Shown: positions 44,694 to 52,981 of the stretch, in pieces
Layout of the letters: each line of letters begins with the position of its first letter
Position numbering within the stretch: the first letter of the stretch is position 1
Source: Novosphingobium sp. 18050
GTDB taxonomy: Bacteria > Pseudomonadota > Alphaproteobacteria > Sphingomonadales > Sphingomonadaceae
Direction: 5' to 3'
Length of the DNA: 64,000 bases
NCBI RefSeq assembly: GCF_902706195.1
Contig: NZ_CACSJO010000010.1
Coordinates: 1 to 64,000, forward strand
Notes under the pieces: generated by a model
Seen by the model: the letters and a program-made list of their open reading frames with translations, nothing else
What the model was told of the DNA's origin: nothing
Databases searched by the model: none
Program-made: the position numbers and the translations under genes

Positions 44694-44984
44694 TCAGACA
44701 ATCCCGTCGATAAACTTCGCCAGCGCCACGTCGCGGGCACTCAGCCCTTCGGCATCGTGCGTGGTCAGGGTGATGCGCACCTTGTTGTACACGTTGAACC
44801 ACTCGGGATGATGATCGACCTTGTCGGCCTGGATCGCCACGCGGGTCATGAAGCCGAAAGCCTCGTTGAAATCGGCGAACTTCAGTTCCCGCACGATGGC
44901 GAGGCCGTCCTCGCGCAGGGACCAGCCCGGCAGGCTTTCCAGCGCATCGCCGCGTTCGGCGTCGGTCAGGCGGGCAATGGACAT
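44694..44984 (-). CDS. phhB: 4a-hydroxytetrahydrobiopterin dehydratase
   Basis: A 96-residue pterin-4a-carbinolamine dehydratase, which recycles the pterin used by aromatic amino acid hydroxylases. The signature [28 protein letters not shown] holds the active-site histidines. Length is normal for the family. AAGGAG lies 6 bases before ATG 44984. It converges with the glycosylase gene and diverges from ccmA; no phenylalanine hydroxylase gene is in view, but the window opens with a tyrosine-catabolic gene far away. Confidence 0.95.
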   Translation of the reverse strand: MSIARLTDAERGDALESLPGWSLREDGLAIVRELKFADFNEAFGFMTRVAIQADKVDHHPEWFNVYNKVRITLTTHDAEGLSARDVALAKFIDGIV

Positions 44985-45031
44985 TCAGGTCTCCTTGGCA
45001 GGTGAGCAGGTTTCTCCTATCGCTCGCCCCC

Positions 45032-45655
45032 ATGCAAGAGGCCGCCCTTTCCCCGACGAGCATCGCCGTGACCAATCTGGCGTGCCGCCGAGGTGACAGG
45101 GTGCTTTTTTCCCACCTGTCCCTTGCCCTGAACGCCGGCGAAGCGCTGCAGGTTGCCGGGCATAACGGCATCGGCAAATCGAGCCTTCTGCGCATCATCG
45201 CCGGCCTTGCCCCCGCCTTCGCCGGGTCCGTCAGCGTGGAAGGGACCGTCGGCCTGCTCGACGAACTCCCGGCGCTCGACCCGGCCCTGCCGCTTGGGCG
45301 TGCATTGGCGTTCTGGCGCGCGCTCGACGGACTTGCGGAGGGCGGACAGGCGGGCGACGAGCTTGACCGGCTCGGCCTCGCTTCCCTGCTGGACGTGCCG
45401 GTGCGCTATCTCTCCACCGGCCAGAAGAAGCGCGCCGCGCTAGCCCGGCTACTAGGCCAGAAGGCCAGAGTATGGCTGCTCGACGAGCCCCTCAACGGGC
45501 TGGACGGACACGCCGTGGAACTGGCCGAAACAATAACCGCGCAGCACTGCGCCGCCGGAGGGATCGCCGTAATCGCCTCGCACCAGACATTCCGGCTTCC
45601 GGCGATGCGCATGCTGCCGCTGTCCGACTTCGCAGTGCGGGAACAGGCAGCGTGA
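45032..45655 (+). CDS. ccmA: Heme exporter ATP-binding protein CcmA
   Basis: A 207-residue ABC ATPase. Walker A is GHNGIGKSSLL, the ABC signature is LSTGQKKRAALARLL, Walker B is VWLLDEPLNGLD, and the switch His is in VIASHQ. Sequence and partner indicate the CcmAB complex that releases holo-CcmE during cytochrome c maturation. ATG 45032 is chosen; a GTG at 45002 in the same frame has little extra support. The stop overlaps ccmB (GTGA). Other ccm genes are not in the window. Confidence 0.92.
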   Translation: MQEAALSPTSIAVTNLACRRGDRVLFSHLSLALNAGEALQVAGHNGIGKSSLLRIIAGLAPAFAGSVSVEGTVGLLDELPALDPALPLGRALAFWRALDGLAEGGQAGDELDRLGLASLLDVPVRYLSTGQKKRAALARLLGQKARVWLLDEPLNGLDGHAVELAETITAQHCAAGGIAVIASHQTFRLPAMRMLPLSDFAVREQAA

Positions 45656-46311
45656 ACGGCCGTGTCTTCGCCCTGCTGCGCCGCGACCTTGCGCGCCTCC
45701 TCTTGGGAGGGCGCGGAGGCGGAGCGATGCTTCCGGTGTTGTTCTTCCTTTCCGTAGCGATGCTCTATCCCTTCGCAGTGGGGCCGGACGCACCGCTTTT
45801 GGCCCGCACCGGCGGCGGCGTGATCTGGGTCGCCGCCCTGCTCGCTGCGATCCTGCCGCTCGACCGGCTCGTCGAACCGGACATCGAACTCGGCATGTTC
45901 GACCAGTGGGCCCTGCGCGGCATTTCCGAGGAAATGGTGATTGCCGTGCGCGTGATCGCCCACTGGCTGAGCTTCGGCCCGCCGCTGATGCTGGCCGCGC
46001 TCCCCGCCGCCGCCTTGCTGGGGCTGGACGGAAAGACCCTGCGCGTGGTCGAGATCGGGCTGCTGGCAGGTACACCCGGCCTCGCCGCGCTGGGCGTGAC
46101 GGTCGCCGCACTGACCGCGGGCCTGCGCGGCGGGGCAGCTCTGTCGGGCCTGCTGGTGATCCCGATGGCAGTGCCGGTGCTGATCTTCGGAGCCGGGAGC
46201 CTGGGCACCGGCGGTGCGAGCGGCCTAGCCCTCACTGCCGCCGCCAGCCTTGTCCTCATCGCCATCGCCCCTTTCGCGGGCGGAGCCGCAGTACGCGCCG
46301 CGCGCGGCTGA
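45652..46311 (+). CDS. ccmB: Heme exporter membrane protein CcmB
   Basis: A 219-residue protein with about six membrane segments. Family phrases are LFFLSVAMLYPFAVGPD, GGVIWVAALLAAILPLDRLVEPDIELGMFDQWALRG and LGVTVAALTAGLRGGAALSGLLVIPMAVPVLIFGAG. CcmB is the permease partner of CcmA. The start is GTG 45652-45654, overlapping the ccmA stop; the longer frame lies inside ccmA. Confidence 0.94.
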   Translation: MNGRVFALLRRDLARLLLGGRGGGAMLPVLFFLSVAMLYPFAVGPDAPLLARTGGGVIWVAALLAAILPLDRLVEPDIELGMFDQWALRGISEEMVIAVRVIAHWLSFGPPLMLAALPAAALLGLDGKTLRVVEIGLLAGTPGLAALGVTVAALTAGLRGGAALSGLLVIPMAVPVLIFGAGSLGTGGASGLALTAAASLVLIAIAPFAGGAAVRAARG

Positions 46312-46404
46312 CACGCCAACATCGCTGCTGCGTTTGGCGGCCACGGTGCGCCCGCGCATAGTACCTTTCGCGAACCGGACAAACCGGACGGAGAGGCGGC
46401 AGGC

Positions 46405-47559
46405 ATGGAAGACAGCAAGACCCTGATGGCAGCGGCGCAGGGCGCCACCAACCTGTCCGACTTTGGCGACGACGGCTTTCGCGAAGGGCTGGACCGCCTG
46501 CTCTTTTCACTCAACACCGAAGCTCGGCTGAACGCCGCCGGCGACCATGCACTGCGCGACCGCATCCTGCTCCACTTGCGCCAACGCTTGATGGTAGAAG
46601 ACTGGTACAGGCGCCATCCCGATATCGAGGACGAACAGATTGCCGCGCCCCTTTTCGGCGTGAGCCTGCCGCGCACCGGCTCATCGGCGCTGTCGTATCT
46701 GCTCTCCAGCGACCCCGGCGTCCGTTACCTGAGGGTATGGGAAAGTTCGCAGCCCTGCCCGCCCCCCTCCACCGTCACCGGCCCGGACCCCCGGCGCGGA
46801 ACCAGCGCCAGCGCCGCCGACGAACGCCTGAAAGGCGGCAAGCGCACACCCACCGGGATCGACGGCGCAATGGAGTGCCAGGACCTCATGGCGCTCGACT
46901 TCAAGAGCCAGATATTCCAGGCTTTCGCGCAGGTGCCCAGCTATTCCGACTGGCTTCTGGAGGCCGACCATACCGGCACCTACCTCTACGAAAAGCGCGT
47001 GCTGAAACTGCTGCAATGGGGCCAGTCGAAGGACGGAACGGCACGGCCGTGGCGGCTCAAGGCACCCACCCACATGCTCTATCTCGATGCGCTGAACACC
47101 GCCTTCCCCGATGCACGCTTCGTAATGACGCACCGTGATCCGACCGACGTGATGCTATCGGTAGCGTCCGTCTACACCCAGATCATCGAGAAATTCACCG
47201 ACCACGTCGACCATGCCTACATCGGCGAACTCAACGTGCGCTGCTGGTCCGAAGCGATGGGCCGTGCGATCGCCTTCCGGGAAAAGGGCAACGATCACCG
47301 CTTCTTCGACATCCACTTCCGCGCGATGCTGGACGATCCGCTGGGCAATGTGCGCGGCCTTTACGCCTGGCTGGGCGAAGACGTGTCGCCCGCTTTCGCA
47401 GCGGCCATGGCGGCATGGTGGGAGGCCAACAGCAGCACCGAACGCATGGCCAAGCTCGACCCCGCAAAGTTCGGCCTCGAACCCGGTGCCGTGCGCGCGC
47501 GCTTCGCCGACTATCTCCACCATATGGACCGCTGGGCCCCCTATTCAGAAGCGGCCTGA
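46405..47559 (+). CDS. Sulfotransferase-family protein
   Basis: A 384-residue Sulfotransfer_3-type protein. The 5'-phosphosulfate loop reads FGVSLPRTGSSALSYLLSSDP and the 3'-phosphate site MTHRDPTDVMLSVASVY; WRLKAPTHMLYLDALNTAFPDA lies between. It is a distant relative of the gene at 7190-8380, with the Thr of the RTGTT loop replaced (RTGSS). It forms a pair with the carboxymuconolactone decarboxylase-family gene 27 bases downstream. The substrate and real sulfotransferase activity are unknown. Confidence 0.85.
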   Translation: MEDSKTLMAAAQGATNLSDFGDDGFREGLDRLLFSLNTEARLNAAGDHALRDRILLHLRQRLMVEDWYRRHPDIEDEQIAAPLFGVSLPRTGSSALSYLLSSDPGVRYLRVWESSQPCPPPSTVTGPDPRRGTSASAADERLKGGKRTPTGIDGAMECQDLMALDFKSQIFQAFAQVPSYSDWLLEADHTGTYLYEKRVLKLLQWGQSKDGTARPWRLKAPTHMLYLDALNTAFPDARFVMTHRDPTDVMLSVASVYTQIIEKFTDHVDHAYIGELNVRCWSEAMGRAIAFREKGNDHRFFDIHFRAMLDDPLGNVRGLYAWLGEDVSPAFAAAMAAWWEANSSTERMAKLDPAKFGLEPGAVRARFADYLHHMDRWAPYSEAA

Positions 47560-47586
47560 AGCGGTTTCCCTTCCTAAAGGACAAGC

Positions 47587-48216
47587 ATGACAATGACGCA
47601 GCCCACTACCGGCCGGTACGAATTCGACGCAGATGCACGCATTGCCCAAACAGTGACGCATGGCCCTCGCTACTCCCCTCTGACCCTGAGCGAGGTCAGC
47701 CCGGAGGGGCAAGAACAGGTCGACGCGATTCGCACCGCTTTCTCGATCCCTGAAAGCCGCCCCTTCCCCGACGTCAGCCTGATAACACTGCGCCACCCCG
47801 GAATGTTCAAGGGCCAGATGGTACTGGGCATCGAACTCGCCGCCAAAGGCACCATCCCTGCCCGCGAGCGCGAACTGGCGGTCCTGCGCCTCGCCCTGCT
47901 CGCCCGCGCACCGTTCGAGTGGTGCGAGCATGTCGACATCGGCAAGGCCTTCGGCGTCACCCCCGAGGAAATCGACCGCATATTCGATGGCTCCGAAGCC
48001 CCTGGCTGGACGCCTCACGAATCGGCCGTATTGCGCGGCGTTGAGGAATTGCTGTCCGACCACTGCATCGCCGATTCGACCTGGGACGTGCTGGCGCAGA
48101 CTTACGACGAGAAGCAGATGCTCGAATATCCGATGTTGATCGGTTCGTACCTGATGACGGCGCTGCAGCAGAACTCGCTCAAGATCCAGCCTAAGGGCGG
48201 GTTCGATTATCGCTGA
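47587..48216 (+). CDS. Carboxymuconolactone decarboxylase-family protein
   Basis: A 209-residue protein of the CMD/AhpD-like helical family. The core is HPGMFKGQMVLGIELAAKGTIPARERELAVLRLALLARAPFEWCEHVDIGKAFGVTPEEI; the Glu and the CEH motif match the active-site region of family members, though only one of the usual CxxC cysteines is present. Members include lactone decarboxylases and peroxide-reducing proteins; this one has no firm activity. AAAGGAC precedes the ATG. It is likely co-transcribed with the sulfotransferase-fold gene. Confidence 0.85.
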   Translation: MTMTQPTTGRYEFDADARIAQTVTHGPRYSPLTLSEVSPEGQEQVDAIRTAFSIPESRPFPDVSLITLRHPGMFKGQMVLGIELAAKGTIPARERELAVLRLALLARAPFEWCEHVDIGKAFGVTPEEIDRIFDGSEAPGWTPHESAVLRGVEELLSDHCIADSTWDVLAQTYDEKQMLEYPMLIGSYLMTALQQNSLKIQPKGGFDYR

Positions 48217-48462
48217 AACACGGCGCTGATGCACGGCGCTGATGCAAGCCTCTTCGCCGTGCAAGAGTCTGTGGATAAATTCGGCAAAAGCTGTGAGCAG
48301 GGAGGGAAAAGCGCGGTCCGTAAGCGATTCGCGCCATCCTAACTGTGATTCGCGCTGCGTATAAGCACGTACTGCCCGCGGCCTTGGGATGCAGCCCCGC
48401 CGAAGGCGCGCATCGCGCTGCGGGCTGCCTCGGCAATCGTGCGGGATCTCTGTAAAATCACC
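48217..48462. other. Gene-free stretch after CMD gene
   Basis: It begins with a tandem copy of ACGGCGCTGATGC (48220-48245) and contains one DnaA-box-like TGTGGATAA (48270-48278). No supported gene was seen. Together with the structured segment and Fur-box promoter downstream it forms a 481-base gap. Confidence 0.4.
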
Positions 48463-48572
48463 GGAAAACTGTCAGAGGGCCCCTGATTTCCGCCCTTCTG
48501 GCAGTTTCCTGTGACCTTCGAAAAAAAGGCCGGGGCGAGCAAGGCAAGGAGCCGCCCCGGCCAAAGGTCACA
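48463..48572. repeat. Two adjacent large inverted repeats, structured intergenic element
   Basis: The first hairpin pairs 48463-48480 with 48492-48509 (GGAAAACTG-CAG-GGGC type arms, few mismatches). The second is nested: CCTGTGACCTT/AAGGTCACAGG outside and GGCCGGGGCG/CGCCCCGGCC (48528-48537, 48553-48562) inside, with a run of seven or more A on one side only. Read on the minus strand the inner hairpin ends in TTTTTTT, a classic terminator shape, but no minus-strand gene precedes it. Confidence 0.6.
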
Positions 48573-48652
48573 GGATGGGAAGAACGCCCCATGACAAGCG
48601 TTCCTCCGGGCTTGGTGCAGGCTTGACGAGAGGAGCAAGCCGCGCAACAGTA

Positions 48653-48671
48653 GCTAATGATAATCATTCGC
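48653..48671. promoter_or_regulatory. Fur box upstream of unknown gene
   Basis: GCTAATGATAATCATTCGC matches the classical 19-bp Fur consensus at 16 of 19 positions, with the perfect core AATGAT-A-ATCATT (48656-48668). It ends 27 bases before the start of the 159-residue gene, where a bound repressor would block transcription. Confidence 0.75.
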
Positions 48672-48697
48672 ATGTGCAAGCCCTAAGGAGTCACTGC

Positions 48698-49177
48698 ATG
48701 TATCAATACGTCGACCGCCCGCTCAGCACCCTCGATGAAGGCTGCCGGTTCCTCGTCTGGTCCATGCGCGCATGGGTCACTGCGATTGGCCAGAAGCGCT
48801 GTCCTGCCCAGCTTCTGGCGCCCGCATTCGCCCGCTGGCGCATGATCGGAGGACTCCAGCCGTTTCACCGTGCGATGATGCTGCTCAATCGCGATGCCCT
48901 TGATACACTCGCATTCTGCCCGCTGGGATGCAGTCATGTGTCCGAGCATGAGGCGGTGATTCTCGAACTCATCACCAGCCTGCGGGACCGTGGTCCCACC
49001 GCGACTCGGGAAACGCTGGAACTGGTGGTGATCGAGGACAGCATCGGCGACCTGCTGGAAACGCTCTCGCGAATCGGCGCGACGATGGCCATCGCAGGAA
49101 TCTTTCCGGGCGAGCCGGTCGCCGGTCCCGCAAATCCCACCACTCGCAACAGTGCGAATCAGGGTCGCGCCCACTGA
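48698..49177 (+). CDS. Probable iron-regulated protein of unknown function
   Basis: A 159-residue soluble protein with no family that I can name. It has a Trp/Arg-rich N-terminal half (CRFLVWSMRAWVTAIG), a cluster FCPLGCSHVSEHEAV giving CX3CXHX3H (Cys74, Cys78, His80, His84), then a helical segment (LELVVIEDSIGDLLETLSRIGATMAIAG). The cluster could bind metal. ATG 48698 has AAGGAG 7 bases upstream, an ideal site. A Fur box lies directly upstream, so expression should rise when iron is scarce. I cannot assign a function. Confidence 0.82.
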   Translation: MYQYVDRPLSTLDEGCRFLVWSMRAWVTAIGQKRCPAQLLAPAFARWRMIGGLQPFHRAMMLLNRDALDTLAFCPLGCSHVSEHEAVILELITSLRDRGPTATRETLELVVIEDSIGDLLETLSRIGATMAIAGIFPGEPVAGPANPTTRNSANQGRAH

Positions 49178-49329
49178 GGCGCCCCTCTTCAGCTGGTCTA
49201 GTGCGAAATCAGGCAGCGCAGGTCATGCGCTGGCGGAGACCGGCCTCGCTCCCTGCGGATGGAAAGTTTCGAGCGGCACCGATTCCCGACCTTCGCCGAA
49301 GCAGGCACGTCCGAGAGAAAGACGGATGC

Positions 49330-50211
49330 TCAATCCAGAGGGGCGACATCCACCGAGGCGAACATCGTCTGCCCCGAAGACCCCCGGAACGTGCCGTCCA
49401 GCGGCGCCACATCGGAATAGTCACGGCCCATGCCCAGGAAGATATGGTCGGTATCGGCCAGACAGTCGTTGGTTGGATCGAACCCGATCCAGCCCAGTTC
49501 CTCGCCGCACCACAGGTTCACCCATGCGTGCATCGCGTCGGCACCGACGAGGCGTTCCTTCCCCGGCGGGGGCAGAGTACGCAGGTAGCCACTGACATAG
49601 GCCGCCGGGATGCCGTGCGCGCGCGCGGCGATGATCATCACGTGGCTGAAGTCCTGGCAGACCCCACGCCGCTTCACGAAAGCCTCCAGCGGCGGGGTAT
49701 CCGTCTCGGTGGCGTCGGCATCGTAAGTAAATTCTTTGTGGATCGCGGACATCAGCGCGCGACCTGCCGCCATCACCGGCATCGCCTCGTCGAGAAACGA
49801 TCCCGCCCACTGCGCGATCTGCGCCTCGGGCTGGGCGATCGGCGAAGCGAAGATGTACGACGCCGGCGCAAGATCTGAGAGATCCGGCTTCTTCATCGCC
49901 CGTTCGCGCAGCTCGGCCAGTCCCGGTCCTGCCGCATCGCGCACGAAGAAGGGAAGTGCCTCGACCTCGACCACGAAGCGGCTTTCGATCGTCAACTGCC
50001 GGGTCGGCTCGCGCAGGGCGAACCGCGCCTCGTTGACGTGGTAGCCGCCAGGGCCCTCGATCACCTGCCCCGGTTGCGGTTCGAGGCTCAGGATGTAGTC
50101 CGAGACGCTCTGCCCCGCCCAGTCCGCCGGGCGCAGCCGCAAGTTGAACTGCGCCATGCGCACGGGCTGCGCATACTTGAGCGTGGTGATATGGCTTACC
50201 GAATAGCGCAT
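49330..50211 (-). CDS. Transglutaminase-family protein
   Basis: A 293-residue transglutaminase-like protein. An N-terminal beta domain (YSVSHITTLKYAQPVRMAQFNLRLRP) is the bacterial transglutaminase N-domain. The papain-like core shows the triad Cys185 (RRGVCQDFSH), His228 (DAMHAWVNLW) and Asp245 (WIGFDPTND). Bacterial members of this type usually act as peptidases or amidases rather than cross-linkers. No signal peptide, so probably cytoplasmic. ATG 50211 shares one base with the preceding stop (TGATG). Last of a three-gene module. Confidence 0.93.
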   Translation of the reverse strand: MRYSVSHITTLKYAQPVRMAQFNLRLRPADWAGQSVSDYILSLEPQPGQVIEGPGGYHVNEARFALREPTRQLTIESRFVVEVEALPFFVRDAAGPGLAELRERAMKKPDLSDLAPASYIFASPIAQPEAQIAQWAGSFLDEAMPVMAAGRALMSAIHKEFTYDADATETDTPPLEAFVKRRGVCQDFSHVMIIAARAHGIPAAYVSGYLRTLPPPGKERLVGADAMHAWVNLWCGEELGWIGFDPTNDCLADTDHIFLGMGRDYSDVAPLDGTFRGSSGQTMFASVDVAPLD

Positions 50212-52706
50212 CACAGGAGCCGCGAGCGCCTTTCCGCTTCTTCGGAATCGAGCTGGAGGAAGTAGCGCGCCGAAATCGCATCCGACAGGCCCAGCAGTTG
50301 GTCCTCGATCCCCTCCAGCCGCTCAGGCGTCATTTCCGAAGCCGTCGCCGCCTGCAATTCGCCCAGCAGAGCGCGGGCGGCGCGTAGGGGCGCTTCGGGA
50401 ATGTTGTCATCCCGCAAGCTAGGCAGCGCGGCGAGATGGTCGACGATCTCGTCCACCTGGAACACCAGCGCGCGCGGGTTGTCAGGGTCCAGCAGCACCA
50501 GATCGCGCACGGGATTGGCGACAGGCCCGGTAAGGTATCGGCTACGATAGATGATCTGGCTGTCGCACAGGTCCAGCAGCAAGCCGAGCGCGGCGGCGGG
50601 ATCGCCGTCCCCGGTTTCGGCGGTCAACTGCCGCGCCATGCGGCAGATCGCCTGCGCGCGCTCCAGCCGCTGGCCGATCTCGAGAAAATGCCACGCGGCG
50701 GAGCGCACCATGTTTTCGGAGATCAGTCCGGCAAGTGCGCTGAAATGCTCGGTCAGCCAACGTGTGTTGGTCAGCATGGATTGCGGCTGATCCACCTTGA
50801 TCGACGGCATCGGGCGGCTGACGATCCGCCAGAAATCGCGCGCAAGGCGTTCGCGCAGCGCCATGCCCACCTGCTGGCGCCGTCGCATCAGCGAGGCGAC
50901 GCCGCTGGGCAGGCGCGTTTCAGTGAGCGCGCGCGCGCATATCTTGGCGACCGACATCTTCGCTGTCTCCGGGCTGATCGCTCCCCAGTGCAGCAGCAGC
51001 GCGGTCAGGCGCGGCAGCACCCCGCCGTCTTCGCTGGGGCTGGAATCGCTCTCCGCCGGGCTGGCGAGGATGGCGCGCACGATGCGCACCATGGTTTCGG
51101 CGCGCTCGTTGTAGCGGCCGAACCAGAACAGGTTGTCCGCCGCCTGGCTGGCCAAAATGCCGCCCCCGCGCGAAATCGGCGGTTCGCCCGCCACGCGGCT
51201 GCCGAGGTGGTGGCTGGTCGGCTTCTCATCGACGATCCACAAGTCCGCCGACAGGTCGCCCGCCCCCATCAGCGAAGTGGGCAGGGCCGAATTCGACGAC
51301 AGGCGCACAAAGCCGCCCGGCATCACGCTCCAGCCGCCATCGGGATCGCGGGCCACGAAAGCGCGCACGGTGAAGGGGCGGGGCACGATCTCCCCGTCGA
51401 TGATCGCTGGGGTGGTGGAAAGGCGCACGATCTCCTGCCCGCAATAGTCCATCGGGCGCCGCCACAGTGCGTCGATCAGCGCCGCGCGCTTGGCATCGCT
51501 GAGGCCGGCCCCGGCGACGGGATCGCGGCTTTCCAGCCCCTCGATCGGCTGGCCGAAAGCGGGGAGCAGTGCCAGTTCGTCCAGCCGCGCGGCGACGGTC
51601 GAGCTTTCCACCGCCTGCCCGCACCACCATGTCGCGACATTGGGCAGGATCGGCGCCTCGCCCAGCAGGACACGGCAAAGCCGCGGCATGAACGCAGCGA
51701 ACGCGGCCGATTCGAGCACTTCGACGCCCGGCCAGTTGACCATCTCAACGCCGCCGCCGGCCCAGGCATCGAACAGGTTGGCGACGCCAAGCTGCGACTT
51801 CGCATCGAACGAAAGCGGGTCGAGCGCAGTGGTGTCGATCCAGCGCCAGAGCGCGTCGACACGCTTGGGACCGGCGATCGTGCCCACGTAGAGCCGGTCG
51901 TCCAACACGGTAAGGTCGCGTCCCTCGACCAGCGGCAGGCCGAGATAACGGGCGAGGTGCGCCTGCTCGGCATATGTCTGGTTGAAGCGGCCGGGGGTGA
52001 GCAGCGCGATACGCGGGTTCTCGCGGCGGCAGGCAGAGGCCATGCCGCCCTGCATCTGCGAGAAGAAGTCGGACAGGCGGCGCGCATGGGCATCCGCCAG
52101 CAGATTGCCCACCGCGCGCGACATCGCGAGGCGGTTCTCCAGCGCATAACCGATGCCGCCAGCCACGCGCACGCGGTCCTGGAGCACCCGCCACTGCCCA
52201 CCCGGCCCCCGCGCCAGATCGGCGGCGTAGACGTGGATGAAACGCCCGCCCGGCGGACTGCGGCCGATCATCTTGCGCGCGAAGAACGGGCTTCCGGCGA
52301 CCACTGCGGCAGGCAGGAGTCCGTCTTTCACCAGCTTCTGCGGACCGTAGATATCGGCGGCAAGTGTCTCCATCAGTTCGGCGCGCTGGACTAGGCCGCG
52401 TTCGACCTCGGCCCATTCGTCAGCGCCGACGATCAGGGGAATCGCGTTGAGCGGCCAGGACCGCTCGTCCTCGTCGCCCGTAAGGCGGAAGGCGAGGCCA
52501 AGGTCGGCCGCGTGGCGCGCGGTTGCGTCCTGAAGGGCGGAAGGGTCACCATCGGTCAGTCCCGCGAGGCCTGACGCGACCTTGCGCCAGCATTCCGCCA
52601 CCACCGGCGAGGCATCGCCGTAGAGGTCGCCGCCCGATCCCTTCGCGGAATAGCCGTCAAGCCATCCGGGTGGAGGGGCGGCTTCGGGCTTGGTGTCGGC
52701 AGTCAT
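50211..52706 (-). CDS. Circularly permuted ATP-grasp / alpha-E domain fusion
   Basis: An 831-residue protein joining two domains often encoded separately. Residues about 60-500 form a circularly permuted ATP-grasp (DUF404/DUF407 type; FARKMIGRSPPGGRFIHVYAADLARGPGG, QDRVRVAGGIGYALENR, LTPGRFNQTYAEQ, LCRVLLGEAPILPNVATWWCGQ). From about residue 520 an alpha-E helical domain follows (QAADNLFWFGRYNERAE). ATP-grasp enzymes of this class are predicted amide or peptide ligases; alpha-E is found almost only with them. ATG 52706 has GAGG 8 bases upstream. It sits between two transglutaminase genes and is translationally coupled to the second. Confidence 0.9.
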   Translation of the reverse strand: MTADTKPEAAPPPGWLDGYSAKGSGGDLYGDASPVVAECWRKVASGLAGLTDGDPSALQDATARHAADLGLAFRLTGDEDERSWPLNAIPLIVGADEWAEVERGLVQRAELMETLAADIYGPQKLVKDGLLPAAVVAGSPFFARKMIGRSPPGGRFIHVYAADLARGPGGQWRVLQDRVRVAGGIGYALENRLAMSRAVGNLLADAHARRLSDFFSQMQGGMASACRRENPRIALLTPGRFNQTYAEQAHLARYLGLPLVEGRDLTVLDDRLYVGTIAGPKRVDALWRWIDTTALDPLSFDAKSQLGVANLFDAWAGGGVEMVNWPGVEVLESAAFAAFMPRLCRVLLGEAPILPNVATWWCGQAVESSTVAARLDELALLPAFGQPIEGLESRDPVAGAGLSDAKRAALIDALWRRPMDYCGQEIVRLSTTPAIIDGEIVPRPFTVRAFVARDPDGGWSVMPGGFVRLSSNSALPTSLMGAGDLSADLWIVDEKPTSHHLGSRVAGEPPISRGGGILASQAADNLFWFGRYNERAETMVRIVRAILASPAESDSSPSEDGGVLPRLTALLLHWGAISPETAKMSVAKICARALTETRLPSGVASLMRRRQQVGMALRERLARDFWRIVSRPMPSIKVDQPQSMLTNTRWLTEHFSALAGLISENMVRSAAWHFLEIGQRLERAQAICRMARQLTAETGDGDPAAALGLLLDLCDSQIIYRSRYLTGPVANPVRDLVLLDPDNPRALVFQVDEIVDHLAALPSLRDDNIPEAPLRAARALLGELQAATASEMTPERLEGIEDQLLGLSDAISARYFLQLDSEEAERRSRLL

Positions 52707-52767
52707 AACCACTGCCTCGAAGGCGGGGTGAACGCATGCGCGTCGCCAACCCGCCTTCTCCGATTAT

Positions 52768-52903
52768 CGTCACCCTGAACGTGTTCCAGGCTCCATCGGA
52801 GAGCATTGCCCGCACGCGCGGTTCGCCAGCCGCACCAGCGGTTTACGACATCAATACGCGGCGCCTGGAGCGCTCTGGCCCCTGAAACAGGTTCACGGTG
52901 ACG
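52768..52903. repeat. Inverted pair of CGTCACCCTGAAC-type repeats
   Basis: The arm at 52768-52790 (CGTCACCCTGAAC...TTCCAGG) and the arm at 52881-52903 (CCTGAAAC...TTCACGGTGACG) are inverted copies agreeing at about 20 of 23 positions. They flank 90 bases in the 275-base gap between the DUF2126 and ATP-grasp genes. A small CCTCTCC/GGAGAGG hairpin follows at 52924-52941. Confidence 0.6.
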
Positions 52904-52981
52904 GGCGCGCGAAATATGCTGGCCCTCTCCTGAGGGAGAGGACCTTGAAAAACAGGAAACGAAAAACGCGGGCAGCATCCC

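Noticed and set aside
48339..48647. 102-codon minus-strand frame in the 481-base gap
   Set aside because: It runs through both large hairpins, lacks a ribosome site, and shows no domain pattern.
50436..52394. 652-codon plus-strand frame opposite the ATP-grasp fusion
   Set aside because: Shadow frame; the minus strand carries recognisable domains throughout.
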